DNA of 64,000 nt from Sphingomonadales bacterium UBA7471 (GTDB taxonomy: Bacteria > Pseudomonadota > Alphaproteobacteria > Sphingomonadales > Sphingomonadaceae). Location: the NCBI GenBank assembly GCA_002479765.1, contig DLOZ01000025.1, positions 53,129 to 117,128 of the forward strand, read 5' to 3'. Both the position numbers and the translations under genes were made by a program. This document shows, piece after piece, positions 35,959 through 44,543 of this stretch; the stretch's first letter is position 1, and each line of letters begins with the position of its first letter. The notes beneath the pieces are model-generated. The model was given only the letters and a program-made list of their open reading frames with translations. It searched no databases and was not told the DNA's origin.

Positions 35959-36168
35959 TTACTTATAATGCTCGCGCCGGTCGCCGAAATCGCGGACGCG
36001 TTTGCGCCATGCGCGATAGCTGCCGGGTTTCAGCTGCGTGCGCATGATTGCTTTTATCTCGTCGGGTGTAACGCCATGCTGCGCCGAAATCTGTGTGAAA
36101 CTGATATGGTCGGACAACGCCATTTCGACGATTTCGCTGAGCGCGGCGGGGGATAAGGATGATGGCAT
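35959..36168 (-). CDS. DUF2805/TIGR03643 family protein
   Basis: A 69-residue protein from ATG 36168; the frame extends to a TTG at 36186 but the ATG lies just after the GFA stop and fits better. It is recognisable over its full length as the small conserved family with SEIVEMALSDHISF and IKAIMRTQLKPGSYRAW followed by RDFGDRREHYK. The fold looks like a helix-turn-helix; the function is unknown. It is downstream of and coupled to the GFA-family gene. Confidence 0.85.
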   Translation of the reverse strand: MPSSLSPAALSEIVEMALSDHISFTQISAQHGVTPDEIKAIMRTQLKPGSYRAWRKRVRDFGDRREHYK

Positions 36169-36173
36169 ATATG

Positions 36174-36659
36174 TTACGCCCGCCAATCGTCGGTATCATG
36201 GTCGGGATGCTGATGGTTGCTGGCTTTGATCGCCGGGGCAAATTCCGCCATCGTCTCTTCGGTCGTGCCTTCATCGGCGATTGTGCAAAGATTGCCATAC
36301 CACGGCATGCGGCCTTCGCTGCCGAATTGCGCGCGGGGCGGGAAAGCGGCCGGATTATCGAGCGACCCCGTGGTGACGTTCAGATGCTTGCTCGTCGCAT
36401 AATCATAAAGCAGCGGCGTTCCGCATGTGGCGCAAAATCCGCGCGTGACCGGGTCCGAACTTTGGAAAATCGCCGGCGCGCCGCGTGTCCATTGGAAGGC
36501 ATCGCGCGGGATGCCGATCAGCGCGGCGAAGAAATTGCCCACGGCCTTTTGGCACATGCGGCAATGACAAATGTGGGAGCTGTCCAGCACGGCATCGGCG
36601 CGGTAGCGCACTGCGCCGCATTGGCATCCACCGGTCACTATTGTCTCTATGCGTTCCAT
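36174..36659 (-). CDS. GFA/CENP-V family zinc protein
   Basis: A 161-residue protein with the GFA zinc motifs: GGCQCGAVRY (C-x-C), then CHCRMCQKAVG and later GFCATCGTPL. Glutathione-dependent formaldehyde-activating enzyme (Gfa) is the namesake, but most members have unknown substrates and the formaldehyde role is doubtful for distant ones. It ends five bases before the DUF2805 start. Confidence 0.9.
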   Translation of the reverse strand: MERIETIVTGGCQCGAVRYRADAVLDSSHICHCRMCQKAVGNFFAALIGIPRDAFQWTRGAPAIFQSSDPVTRGFCATCGTPLLYDYATSKHLNVTTGSLDNPAAFPPRAQFGSEGRMPWYGNLCTIADEGTTEETMAEFAPAIKASNHQHPDHDTDDWRA

Positions 36660-36696
36660 GCCGCCGTCTTCGCGCCATTCGCCGCCGAGCGCAATA

Positions 36697-36969
36697 TCAA
36701 ATACCGAACAGATTCTGCCAGCGCGGGTCCGACTTTGCGACCTTTACCAGAAACGGACATGTGGGCCGCGCTTTGACGCCCATGGCTTCGATCTGTTCGA
36801 ACACGCCCGTGGCGAGCCGCGCCCCCGCGCCCGTCCCGCGCAGGGCGGATGGCACTTCGGCATGCGGCAATATCATGACGTCGTTGTCCCAGCGGATGGT
36901 GACATAAGCATCGCCCGCCTCCGTCGGCATGTTGAACCGGTTGCGTTCGGGTTCGTAAGTGACGGTCAT
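36697..36969 (-). CDS. Short GNAT-type acetyltransferase (YjdJ-like)
   Basis: A 90-residue protein from ATG 36969. It contains the shortened GNAT core: ATIRW-like strand, HAEVPSALRGTGAGARLATGVFEQI (acetyl-CoA loop R-G-T-G-A-G) and CPFLVKVAKSDPRWQNLF. This matches the small YjdJ/GTNAT class. Its start lies only 13 bp after the displaced guaA end at 36983-36997, which suggests it was the next gene after guaA before the island inserted. Confidence 0.88.
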   Translation of the reverse strand: MTVTYEPERNRFNMPTEAGDAYVTIRWDNDVMILPHAEVPSALRGTGAGARLATGVFEQIEAMGVKARPTCPFLVKVAKSDPRWQNLFGI

Positions 36970-36982
36970 GGCTGTGTAAGCC

Positions 36983-36997
36983 TTATTCCCACTCAAT
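36983..36997 (-). other. Attachment site: displaced original 3' end of guaA
   Basis: Read on the minus strand these 15 bp are ATTGAGTGGGAATAA, which encodes I-E-W-E-stop, the invariant GuaA C-terminus. The intact guaA (stop at 49662) ends ATTGAGTGGGAGTAG, so the two copies share an 11-bp identical core TCCCACTCAAT (36987-36997 and 49666-49676) with two synonymous or stop-codon differences. This is the footprint of integration into the guaA 3' end. Confidence 0.88.
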
Positions 36998-37023
36998 AAC
37001 CACACTATTAAAAACACCCACAA

Positions 37024-37133
37024 AATCAACAACTTGCGCTTTGTTTTTTCTTGTGTGTAACTTTTGTGTAGGTCTGAGCATGGTTTCGAGGCCGTTTAGA
37101 GAGCAGCTTAACTTCAATCGAATCAGCGACTTA
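37024..37133. repeat. Left-end arm-type repeats of the island
   Basis: Three motifs are shared with the right end in the same orientation: AATCAACAACTT (37024-37035), GTGTAACTTTTGTGTA (37055-37070) and AATCAGCGACTTA (37121-37133). Repeats at both ends of an integrated element, close to the core sites, are usual integrase arm-binding sites. The region up to the hsdR stop (37170) has no gene. Confidence 0.6.
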
Positions 37134-37169
37134 GCTGTCCTTAAGGTTACACACTGTGCGGCCTAATTT

Positions 37170-40100
37170 CTAGGCTACCGCACGCTCTCGTATTTCCTTA
37201 AGGACTGCCCTAATTTCGTCGACCCTTGCGATAGAGAAGATTGCAGTGGGTCCTGTAGAAGCAAGATCAATGAATGGGCTCTCATAGAGCCTTTCATCAC
37301 TCATTGCACCATCTTGCGTCAGCTGATCCACTATTAGCTTCAAAAAGGTTATCTGCTTGGTGTTTGCACTAGTATCGCTCAAAAACCGCGCCATCGCCTC
37401 TAGAGCCGCATCCTTCTCTAAGCCAATCAGCGACCGAACGAATAGGCCAAGACCATTACCTTCTTTGCTAGCTTGCTCTACGAGCTCTTTATTGCCGTTG
37501 GCTTGCTCAAGCAGTATGCGCTCCAACTCCTCTAAATCGGTCTTGGTGATGGGCACATTCCTTCTGAGCTTGTTGAGGGCGAGGTTGTCTTGATACTGCC
37601 TCAAGAAGTCGCGTGTTTTCGCCTTGAACCGCTCGTAATCAATTCCGTCGCTGCCAATAGGCAAAGTGATTACCGTGCTCTCGCCTAGCTCGTCCTCAAA
37701 GTCGGTGTAGACGATATTGCGCTTGGTCTTCTCGATCAGCTTCATAAGCATGCGCAACTGCTTGCGTACATGCTCCAACATTCCGACTGTGACGCCTTCC
37801 CACCACTCATCGGATGCGACGCTCTGAATAAGAGGCATCTGCGCACGAATCGCAGGCACATTGCTCTGCTCCTCAAGCGCCATCATGATCTGCTGTATCA
37901 CCGTACGCAGCTTCTCATCGACCGCAAGCATCTGCAGACAGTTGAGCTGAGCATTGAGAATCATGAAATCAAACCGCTTGGCTTCTTCTTCAGTGTCACG
38001 TAATTGTGAAGGAAGGTGGGCAAGGTTCTCAGCAATTTCAGTCAGCTCAGGATTACCCAAGCTCTTCCAAGCGTCCCTAACACTGTATTTTTCTAACCAA
38101 AGACGCTTGGGACGAACGATGATGTTGTCCAAGGTCATCTTGGAGACGATCTCATATAAATGGGTTGCGAGGGAAGCTTTGAGGTTTTGTTCGTGCTCTC
38201 GCTGATCTTCTGAAGGCTTGGGTCTATTCTGATTGTCAATTTCACCGATCAAACTGAGGCGCATCTTGAACAGCTTGGTGTCGAGGCTCTCAGTCTTGCT
38301 GCCATCAGTCAATTCAGGATTCTGATTGAAGTACTCGAAGTTCTGACAGAAATCGAAGATGTAGAAAAACTTTTTGTGCTGATTAGGGCCATAGACGTTT
38401 TCACACAACCGCGTACCACGACCAATCATCTGCCAAAACTTTGTACGGCTGTGGACTTGCTTAAAGAACACAAGATTTAGAATTTCAGGCACGTCAATGC
38501 CTGTATCAAGCATGTCGACACTGATGGCGATGTGCGGATCGCTTTCTTTCTTGCTAAAGCTGTCAATCAAGCTCTGCGCATACTCTGTCTTGAATGTGAT
38601 AACCCTTGCGAAGGTGCCTTTGTATTGCGGATAATTGACGTTGAACCGCTCTGCAATGAACTCAGCATGATCATTATTCTTGGCGAAGATGATTGTCTTA
38701 CCAAGTCGATCACCGCTAGCTACACGCTCGCCTTTGGTCATGAGATGCTCAAGAACACGGTCAACAGTGTCCTTGTTGAACAGCCATTGGTTCAGAGCTT
38801 TTGCAGAAACTTCATCAGGAGCTTCACCATCTCCCCAATCAAGTTCGTCCCACTGCTGCTTTTCTTCTTCGCTCAAATTCTCGTACTTGATGCCTTCGCG
38901 TTGAAAGCGCAGCGGCACTGAGACTGCGACAGGCGGAACGAGGTGCTTTTCGCGAATAGCATCTTCCAAGCTATAGGCGAATGTAGGGACACCTCGCTCT
39001 AGCTGAAACATGCGATAGGTGTTGTGATCAACCTCGTTTTTGGGTGTTGCTGTAAGTCCGACGAGGTAAGAGTCGAAGTAGTCGAACAGAGCGCCATATT
39101 TGGCATATATGCTGCGATGGGCTTCATCAACGATCACAAGGTCAAAGAAGCCAATGCCGAACTTGCGCGTCTCTTCCTTGCTGTTGTTGATGAGGTTCAG
39201 CATCGTTGGATAGGTGCTGACATAGACGCGACCATTGGCATCCGCGTCATCAAGCAGATTGACGATCCCTGCACTGCTGAGATGCTTACCAAACTCGCGT
39301 GAGGCCTGCTTCACGAGTGAAATACGATCTGCTAAGAACAGAACACGTTTCACGTAATTGGCTCGCATCAGTAGATCGACAAGTGCGATCACTGTTCGCG
39401 TCTTTCCTGAGCCTGTCGCCATCACCACAAGGCTGCGCCGCTGCTTGTGCGTCTCTATCGCCTCTGCAACGCTGCGAATGGCCTGCTGCTGATAGACGCG
39501 ACCTGCGATTTCGTCATCGATCTTGATGTCCGCGAGAACAGCCTTAGTGGTGCGTCGCTGCATCAGCAGCTCTAGCTCATCGCGAGTGTGGAATCCTTGT
39601 ACACGCCTAGGCGGCGCAGCACTGTCATCCCAAAAGTGATGCTCATAGCCATTGGTGTAGTAGATGACAGGCCTACGCTTGAATTTGGCCTCTAGGCAGT
39701 CTGCGTAGAGCTTGGCCTGCTGCTGACCCACACGAGGATCGCGCTTGGTGCGCTTAGCCTCAACGACTGCAAGCGGCAAACCGTCAGCACCCCATAGCAC
39801 ATAGTCAACAAAGCCGATGCCCTGATTGTTGGGCATGCCCTGCACTTCATACTCGCGGTCTTGCGGTTTGTCTAAAGCAAACCCTGCCTCATTCAGCAGC
39901 AAATCAATGAAGTAGTCACGTGTCTGCTCTTCGTTGTAGTCGTGAGTGTCCTTGACGGCATCGTTGGCAGCGCGGACACGAGCGATTTCTTCTTGCAGCT
40001 GTGCAAGCTCTTCACGCAAGGCAACGTTGGCCTTCTCTTGCTCACGCAGCTTTTCTTCAGTCGCCTCAAGCTGTGCGATTGGTATGGCCGCTTGCGTACG

Positions 40101-40523
40101 TGAAGGAGGCAGCTTGGCAGCGTCAAACTGCAGCGAAGGATTTGGACGTTCACGCTGCCCATAGGTCCGCGCTAACCAATAGGCTACATGGAACAGCTCT
40201 TGGAGCAGTGTGACGGCGTCAGATTGCTTGCTGCCCTTGCCATGCGCAGCACGATTGCCGATCCCAATGATCACCGTGGACTTGGAGAAGATGGCCTCGC
40301 CCACCGTCTCTTTGAACCGTGGTTCGTGGACTCTTGCGCCAAGACCTTCGTCATAGCAGTGAAGATTGCGATCTACGCGATAGAGCCATGCCACGATCTG
40401 TTCTAGCGCTATGCGCCCATAAAAGCAGGCCGCACGTGCATCGCTGTTGACATAGCCTTCGGCCTTCACGCAGGTGTCGTGAATTGCAAACCACTCACGC
40501 TGTAGGAAGGCAAAGTTACTCAT
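37170..40523 (-). CDS. hsdR: Type I restriction enzyme, R (motor/nuclease) subunit with N-terminal DUF4145
   Basis: A 1117-residue protein. Residues 1-120 look like a DUF4145 helical domain (including R91-A-A-H94), then a coiled coil of charged heptads (about 150-190). The PD-(D/E)xK nuclease follows with D240 and E255-A-K257, and the SF2 helicase has Walker A GSGKT at 371-375 and DEAH at 466-469, with later motifs AKNNDHAEF and QMIGRGTRL. The enzyme translocates DNA and cuts far from the recognition site when it is unmethylated. It is the last gene of hsdM-hsdS-hsdR, one base after hsdS. Confidence 0.95.
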   Translation of the reverse strand: MSNFAFLQREWFAIHDTCVKAEGYVNSDARAACFYGRIALEQIVAWLYRVDRNLHCYDEGLGARVHEPRFKETVGEAIFSKSTVIIGIGNRAAHGKGSKQSDAVTLLQELFHVAYWLARTYGQRERPNPSLQFDAAKLPPSRTQAAIPIAQLEATEEKLREQEKANVALREELAQLQEEIARVRAANDAVKDTHDYNEEQTRDYFIDLLLNEAGFALDKPQDREYEVQGMPNNQGIGFVDYVLWGADGLPLAVVEAKRTKRDPRVGQQQAKLYADCLEAKFKRRPVIYYTNGYEHHFWDDSAAPPRRVQGFHTRDELELLMQRRTTKAVLADIKIDDEIAGRVYQQQAIRSVAEAIETHKQRRSLVVMATGSGKTRTVIALVDLLMRANYVKRVLFLADRISLVKQASREFGKHLSSAGIVNLLDDADANGRVYVSTYPTMLNLINNSKEETRKFGIGFFDLVIVDEAHRSIYAKYGALFDYFDSYLVGLTATPKNEVDHNTYRMFQLERGVPTFAYSLEDAIREKHLVPPVAVSVPLRFQREGIKYENLSEEEKQQWDELDWGDGEAPDEVSAKALNQWLFNKDTVDRVLEHLMTKGERVASGDRLGKTIIFAKNNDHAEFIAERFNVNYPQYKGTFARVITFKTEYAQSLIDSFSKKESDPHIAISVDMLDTGIDVPEILNLVFFKQVHSRTKFWQMIGRGTRLCENVYGPNQHKKFFYIFDFCQNFEYFNQNPELTDGSKTESLDTKLFKMRLSLIGEIDNQNRPKPSEDQREHEQNLKASLATHLYEIVSKMTLDNIIVRPKRLWLEKYSVRDAWKSLGNPELTEIAENLAHLPSQLRDTEEEAKRFDFMILNAQLNCLQMLAVDEKLRTVIQQIMMALEEQSNVPAIRAQMPLIQSVASDEWWEGVTVGMLEHVRKQLRMLMKLIEKTKRNIVYTDFEDELGESTVITLPIGSDGIDYERFKAKTRDFLRQYQDNLALNKLRRNVPITKTDLEELERILLEQANGNKELVEQASKEGNGLGLFVRSLIGLEKDAALEAMARFLSDTSANTKQITFLKLIVDQLTQDGAMSDERLYESPFIDLASTGPTAIFSIARVDEIRAVLKEIRERAVA

Positions 40524-40524
40524 G

Positions 40525-41625
40525 TCAATTCACCGCGAATGATTCATTTTGTAGCGAAATACGCAGAGCCAATAAATGCTGCTTGCTCACTTCAAAATCT
40601 GTACGACGATGTTCCATTTCATTTACAAGCGCTGCAAATTTATTCTGCAACTGAATGGGTGGAACAATGATTTCTCGGCTGCGCGAAGTTGAGAGTGTTA
40701 TGAATGGCTGACCTGCACCACGAACGTCCCATGACTTCTCATCATTCAAAATTTGGAACAAAAAATCGATATTAATCCGATCTGATTTGGGTTTTATTGT
40801 TATTGTGTTTTTGATTGCCGTCCACTTTCCACTCGCTTTAAAACACTTCCCACATCTTGCTCCAATAGCAGACAAAACGATGCCTCTACCATCATGCTCT
40901 GCTTCGGCAAGGAACCCATCCTGTCCTGAAGCACTGAAAGCAGGTATTCCATCGTCGATATAACTTGCTTTGGTTATAGACGTGTTTCCCCATTCAATAT
41001 CACACAAGCTACCGAGTTTGGTTCTCGACCAATTTTTGTTATTGGGTTTGTCATTTCCAAACATCTCGATGAACACACTTTCTGCAAGCTGATCAAGCTT
41101 TTCGATCGCAGTCTCACGTAAGCGCAGTAGATTGTCAGCGGTGTCCAACAGCGCGGCGATGCGCTGCTGCTCTGCGAGGGGTGGGAGGGGAATTTGTATT
41201 TTTTCAACGATAGACTTCGACACTTCCTTAAACGTTGCTCCGACGCCCATCGCCTCAATACGAGGCCTACTATATTTCAACAAATGAAATAGAAATTTAG
41301 AATCAAGGACAGAATGCCTTGGAACGAAGCTCTTAAAACCCTGATTTGTTGCCATTGGTACACGATTGATAGCAACCAATCCAATCGGAGCTCGTGAACT
41401 AAACAGAACAGAGTTAATGGGCAGTACTGCTGCTGCGCAACTATCAAGACCTCTCTTCGTAATGCGCCGTGACGTCTTTTCGATATACGTTTCTCTTAGA
41501 TCGCTTAGGTCCTTCGGAGTCGCCCAATAATGCTCGCCATCCCAATACTCTGAAACGCTTGTACTAGGCGTTGCACCACTAACGATTTCGCAAACGTCAC
41601 CCAATCGAACAAGAGGCCACGTCAT
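40525..41625 (-). CDS. hsdS: Type I restriction-modification specificity subunit
   Basis: A 366-residue protein with two target-recognition domains. The first half starts WPLVRLGDVCEIVSGATPSTS and has GEHYWATPKDLSD. The central conserved helix PLPPLAEQQRIAALLDTADNLLRLRETAIEKLDQLAESVFIEMF joins it to the second, KLGSLCDIEWGNTSITKASY, which ends in the C-terminal helix. HsdS sets the bipartite DNA target for both methylation and cutting. It overlaps hsdM by four bases. Confidence 0.95.
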   Translation of the reverse strand: MTWPLVRLGDVCEIVSGATPSTSVSEYWDGEHYWATPKDLSDLRETYIEKTSRRITKRGLDSCAAAVLPINSVLFSSRAPIGLVAINRVPMATNQGFKSFVPRHSVLDSKFLFHLLKYSRPRIEAMGVGATFKEVSKSIVEKIQIPLPPLAEQQRIAALLDTADNLLRLRETAIEKLDQLAESVFIEMFGNDKPNNKNWSRTKLGSLCDIEWGNTSITKASYIDDGIPAFSASGQDGFLAEAEHDGRGIVLSAIGARCGKCFKASGKWTAIKNTITIKPKSDRINIDFLFQILNDEKSWDVRGAGQPFITLSTSRSREIIVPPIQLQNKFAALVNEMEHRRTDFEVSKQHLLALRISLQNESFAVN

Positions 41626-43160
41626 TTCAGCATTCCCTCAAGCTGCTTGAGACCTGCCTGAATCTCCGCTTCGAGAGCATTTAGCTCCGCTATCAACTGC
41701 AGAGGTGGAACATGCTCGACCTGCTCATGCACCACTTCCTTGTATCGGTTCAAGCTGAGGTCGTAGTCAGCAGCGGCAATCTCTTCACGCGACACTGCAA
41801 AGCTCTGCTCAGTGCGACCACGTTTCCGCTCTGTCCCCTCACGCTCGTGCCATCGTGAGAGCACATCCGCAAGATTGTTCTTGGCATACTCATCAGCTGT
41901 AAGTGCTCGTGATGGATGCGTTCCCAACAGCTCTGCATCAAGCAAGGGCTGTCGCTTGTCATCCAAGCTCCAACCATCTGCGGTCATGTCATAAAACCAC
42001 ACCGTGTCCGTGCCGCCGCTGTTGGTCTTGGTAAAGAACAAGATCGCTGTGCTGACGCCTGCGTAGGGCTTGAACACGCCACTAGGCAGAGACACCACAG
42101 CATCAAGCTTCTGCTCTTCCACGAGTATGCGGCGCAGCTCCTTGTTGGCCTTGCTCGTCTTGAACAACACACCATCAGGGACAATCACAGCAGCACGGCC
42201 ACCTGCCTTGAGCAGCTTGAGGAACAGTACGAGGAAAAGCAGTTCTGTATTCTTGGTCTTGACGACTGAGAGCAAGTCTTTGGCAGTGCCATCAAAGTCC
42301 AAGCTGCCTGCGAAGGGTGGGTTGGCAAGGATGAGGCTGTATTTTTCATCCTCAACCGCATAGTCCTGAGACAGAGAGTCTCTGTAGGTGATGTTGGGAT
42401 TCTCAACACCATGCAAGAGCATGTTCATGCTGCCAATACGCAGCATAGTGGTGTCAAAGTCATAGCCGTGGAACATATGGTTGTGGAAGTGATCACGGCT
42501 CTTGGCGTCCGCAAACAACTCTGTGCGCCGCTCGCGTAGGTACTCGCCTGCCGCTACAAGGAAGCCACACGTGCCACTCGCAGGATCACAGATCACGTCC
42601 TTGGCCGTGGGCTCGACCATCTCCACCATGAGCTTGATGATGTGGCGTGGTGTGCGGAACTGTCCGTTTTGGCCTGCGCTCGCGATCTTGCTGAGCATGT
42701 ACTCATACAGGTCCCCCTTGGTGTCGCGCTCCTCCATGGGTATCTGATCAAGGAGGTCCACAACCTTGGCGAGCAGCGCAGGCGTGGGGATCGTGAAACG
42801 TGCGCCCTGCATCTGCTTGGCGTAGGTGCTGTTGTCGCCCCCTACCTCACGCAAGAAGGGAAACACGTGTTCGCTGACCGTAGTGAACATGTCTTGTGGA
42901 GCCATGTTCTTCAGTCGGCTCCATCGCATGTCGTCGTACTTGCAGCCCTTACCGTCAGAGCCGCTTGGGAAAATCTTGCGCTCTTGTGCTCTTCCAAGCT
43001 GACGGCTTTTGTTCTCTTCTAGCGTCTCAAGCTCATCCAAGCGCCGTAGGAACAGAAGGTAGGTGATCTGCTCAAGCACTTCCAAAGGGTTAGCGATGCC
43101 GCCTGACCAAAAGCTGTCCCACACCCTATCGACTTGTGACCGCAGCTCACCTGTAAGCAT
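41622..43160 (-). CDS. hsdM: Type I restriction-modification N6-adenine methyltransferase subunit
   Basis: A 512-residue protein. It has the HsdM N-terminal helical domain (about 1-150), SAM motif I D192-P-A-S-G-T-C-G-F and catalytic motif IV N280-P-P-F283. It methylates adenine in the target set by HsdS. The start at ATG 43160 is 127 bp from the divergent H-NS-like gene, and a 13-bp inverted repeat in between may regulate both. Confidence 0.96.
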   Translation of the reverse strand: MLTGELRSQVDRVWDSFWSGGIANPLEVLEQITYLLFLRRLDELETLEENKSRQLGRAQERKIFPSGSDGKGCKYDDMRWSRLKNMAPQDMFTTVSEHVFPFLREVGGDNSTYAKQMQGARFTIPTPALLAKVVDLLDQIPMEERDTKGDLYEYMLSKIASAGQNGQFRTPRHIIKLMVEMVEPTAKDVICDPASGTCGFLVAAGEYLRERRTELFADAKSRDHFHNHMFHGYDFDTTMLRIGSMNMLLHGVENPNITYRDSLSQDYAVEDEKYSLILANPPFAGSLDFDGTAKDLLSVVKTKNTELLFLVLFLKLLKAGGRAAVIVPDGVLFKTSKANKELRRILVEEQKLDAVVSLPSGVFKPYAGVSTAILFFTKTNSGGTDTVWFYDMTADGWSLDDKRQPLLDAELLGTHPSRALTADEYAKNNLADVLSRWHEREGTERKRGRTEQSFAVSREEIAAADYDLSLNRYKEVVHEQVEHVPPLQLIAELNALEAEIQAGLKQLEGMLK

Positions 43161-43221
43161 AATTTGTTACTCAATCCGTTTCGTTGACCTCTGCAAGGGC
43201 CGCGCAAAACAGCCCTTTTCG

Positions 43222-43260
43222 TTGACACTAGACTATGCCGTTGGTAGAGTCTTGTGTCAA
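43222..43260. promoter_or_regulatory. Near-perfect 13-bp inverted repeat between hsdM and the H-NS-like gene
   Basis: TTGACACTAGACT (43222-43234) and AGTCTTGTGTCAA (43248-43260) match as inverted copies in 12 of 13 positions around a 13-bp spacer. The site lies in the divergent promoter region. It is a likely operator; binding by the H-NS-like protein next door is inference. Note that TTGACA within the left arm could itself be a -35 element. Confidence 0.65.
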
Positions 43261-43287
43261 TTAAATCACTTCACTAAGGAACGCCTT

Positions 43288-43524
43288 ATGGGTCGCGTAG
43301 AAGAGCTTTTGGCAAAACAGAAACAGATCGAAGAAGACATCAAGCTCGCCATGGAAGAAGAGCGTGATGCCGTAGTCGCTGAGGTGCGTGAGAAAATCAA
43401 ACGCTTCAATATCTCAGCCACTGAGCTTAAGGGACTTGTTAAGGGTCGCGTTACGCAGAAGCAGGTTGAGGATTACCTGAAGCGCAAGCAAGGCACAAAG
43501 ACAGCGGCCAAGAAGAGCAAATGA
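43288..43524 (+). CDS. Short H-NS-like protein without the usual DNA-binding domain
   Basis: A 78-residue protein from ATG 43288 with an AAGGA ribosome-binding site. Residues 1-50 form a charged coiled coil (VEELLAKQKQIEEDIKLAMEEE and on), typical of the H-NS/BpH3 oligomerisation domain. The usual C-terminal DNA-binding motif (T-W-S-G-R-G-R-x-P) is absent, replaced by a basic tail (KRKQGTKTAAKKSK). Such short forms on mobile DNA can act as H-NS antagonists or weak silencers. It is divergent from hsdM and followed by the HEPN-motif gene. The assignment rests on length and pattern, not on a firm motif. Confidence 0.55.
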   Translation: MGRVEELLAKQKQIEEDIKLAMEEERDAVVAEVREKIKRFNISATELKGLVKGRVTQKQVEDYLKRKQGTKTAAKKSK

Positions 43525-43539
43525 TCACAAGGACTGTTG

Positions 43540-44115
43540 ATGCCCAATGCTCTCAACCTACCTGACCGATTTGGTAGATTTCGCCGATTAGCGCGAAGCA
43601 CGTCACGAACTGAAGCTGCTTTTTTACTTAATCGCTTTGCCTATAGATATCGCCTTGCCAAGGATTTCGATGGCATTGTCGCACCCAATGTTGGCCAAAC
43701 ACGGCTTGGATATGAGCTGATTATTCGGCTCTTTTTGGCCTACACAGCATATGAAGCTCTGATAAGCGCCGCACGGAAACTCAGGATCAAAGAGCTCCAA
43801 TATCTCAGCAATAATTCAATCCTCAATGAAGCGTTAGCCAAGGCACTGCGCAAAAACACTCAACTGAAATATTATCTACTTCAATACAAGCACAATGATG
43901 ACGCTCGCGAGAAACTTAATACGTTTTATCGCACCTCACATGACGATGTGCTTTGTATTGCATACGCTGTACGGAATACCTTTGCGCACGGCGACCTTAC
44001 TGCTTCCGCGATCGGATTGAATAAGAAAACTAATAGAGACTCTCTCGAAAAACTCACAGAGGCGATTTTTGCTTACTGCAATGATAACTTTGTACGATGT
44101 ATTGAAAGATTATGA
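43540..44115 (+). CDS. Unknown island protein with a HEPN-type R-x4-H motif
   Basis: A 191-residue largely helical protein; ATG 43540 has AAGGA at 43529-43533 and is preferred over a TTG one codon earlier. Near the C-terminus it carries R145-N-T-F-A-H150 in AYAVRNTFAHGDLT, which matches the R-N-x-x-x-H signature of HEPN ribonucleases. Other HEPN-like features are the long helices around IIRLFLAYTAYEALISAARKL and EKLTEAIFAYCNDNFV. Many HEPN proteins are toxins or defence nucleases. The gene follows the H-NS-like gene by 15 bp. No known family beyond this is claimed. Confidence 0.6.
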   Translation: MPNALNLPDRFGRFRRLARSTSRTEAAFLLNRFAYRYRLAKDFDGIVAPNVGQTRLGYELIIRLFLAYTAYEALISAARKLRIKELQYLSNNSILNEALAKALRKNTQLKYYLLQYKHNDDAREKLNTFYRTSHDDVLCIAYAVRNTFAHGDLTASAIGLNKKTNRDSLEKLTEAIFAYCNDNFVRCIERL

Positions 44116-44198
44116 CTGCGCGCCAATGTCACCGAAGCAGATCAGACAAAAATAGATTCACTCTACAAAAACCAACTTAGGCCGAAAGGGGCTTCGCC

Positions 44199-44540
44199 AT
44201 GGAAGACAACAAGATCAGCAACAAAGACCTTCTCAATATTATCAAGCATGGTCATGCATGGCCTGCAGATAAGATAAGAGATGCAATCCTCGAACTTTTG
44301 AGGTCTAGCTCTGCTCCGTACAGCCATGAGCTCGATTTCGATAGAGATGACAAGTATCACTTCATCTATGATGAGGAGTGCTACCTCTTTATCTTCGACG
44401 GAAAAATCGAATTAAGATGCGACAGAGATATTGGCACGAATGCGAACAAAACCTTTGTTCATAAGATCAGCGAAGAAAAAGATATCACAGCTGCATATAA
44501 AGCCTTCAAGGCGCTGATCGCAGAGGCTGAGGAAGACTAG
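44199..44540 (+). CDS. Unknown acidic island protein
   Basis: A 113-residue acidic protein. ATG 44199 lies 83 bp after the HEPN-motif gene. It has a helical N-terminus (NKDLLNIIKHGHAWPADKIRDAILELL), a central beta-rich acidic part (HELDFDRDDKYHFIYDEECYLFIFDGKIEL), and an acidic C-terminal helix. No family is recognised. Its adjacency to the HEPN-motif protein makes an antitoxin or immunity role possible, but nothing in the sequence proves it. It converges on the small recombinase gene with 3 bp between stops. Confidence 0.6.
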   Translation: MEDNKISNKDLLNIIKHGHAWPADKIRDAILELLRSSSAPYSHELDFDRDDKYHFIYDEECYLFIFDGKIELRCDRDIGTNANKTFVHKISEEKDITAAYKAFKALIAEAEED

Positions 44541-44543
44541 CCT

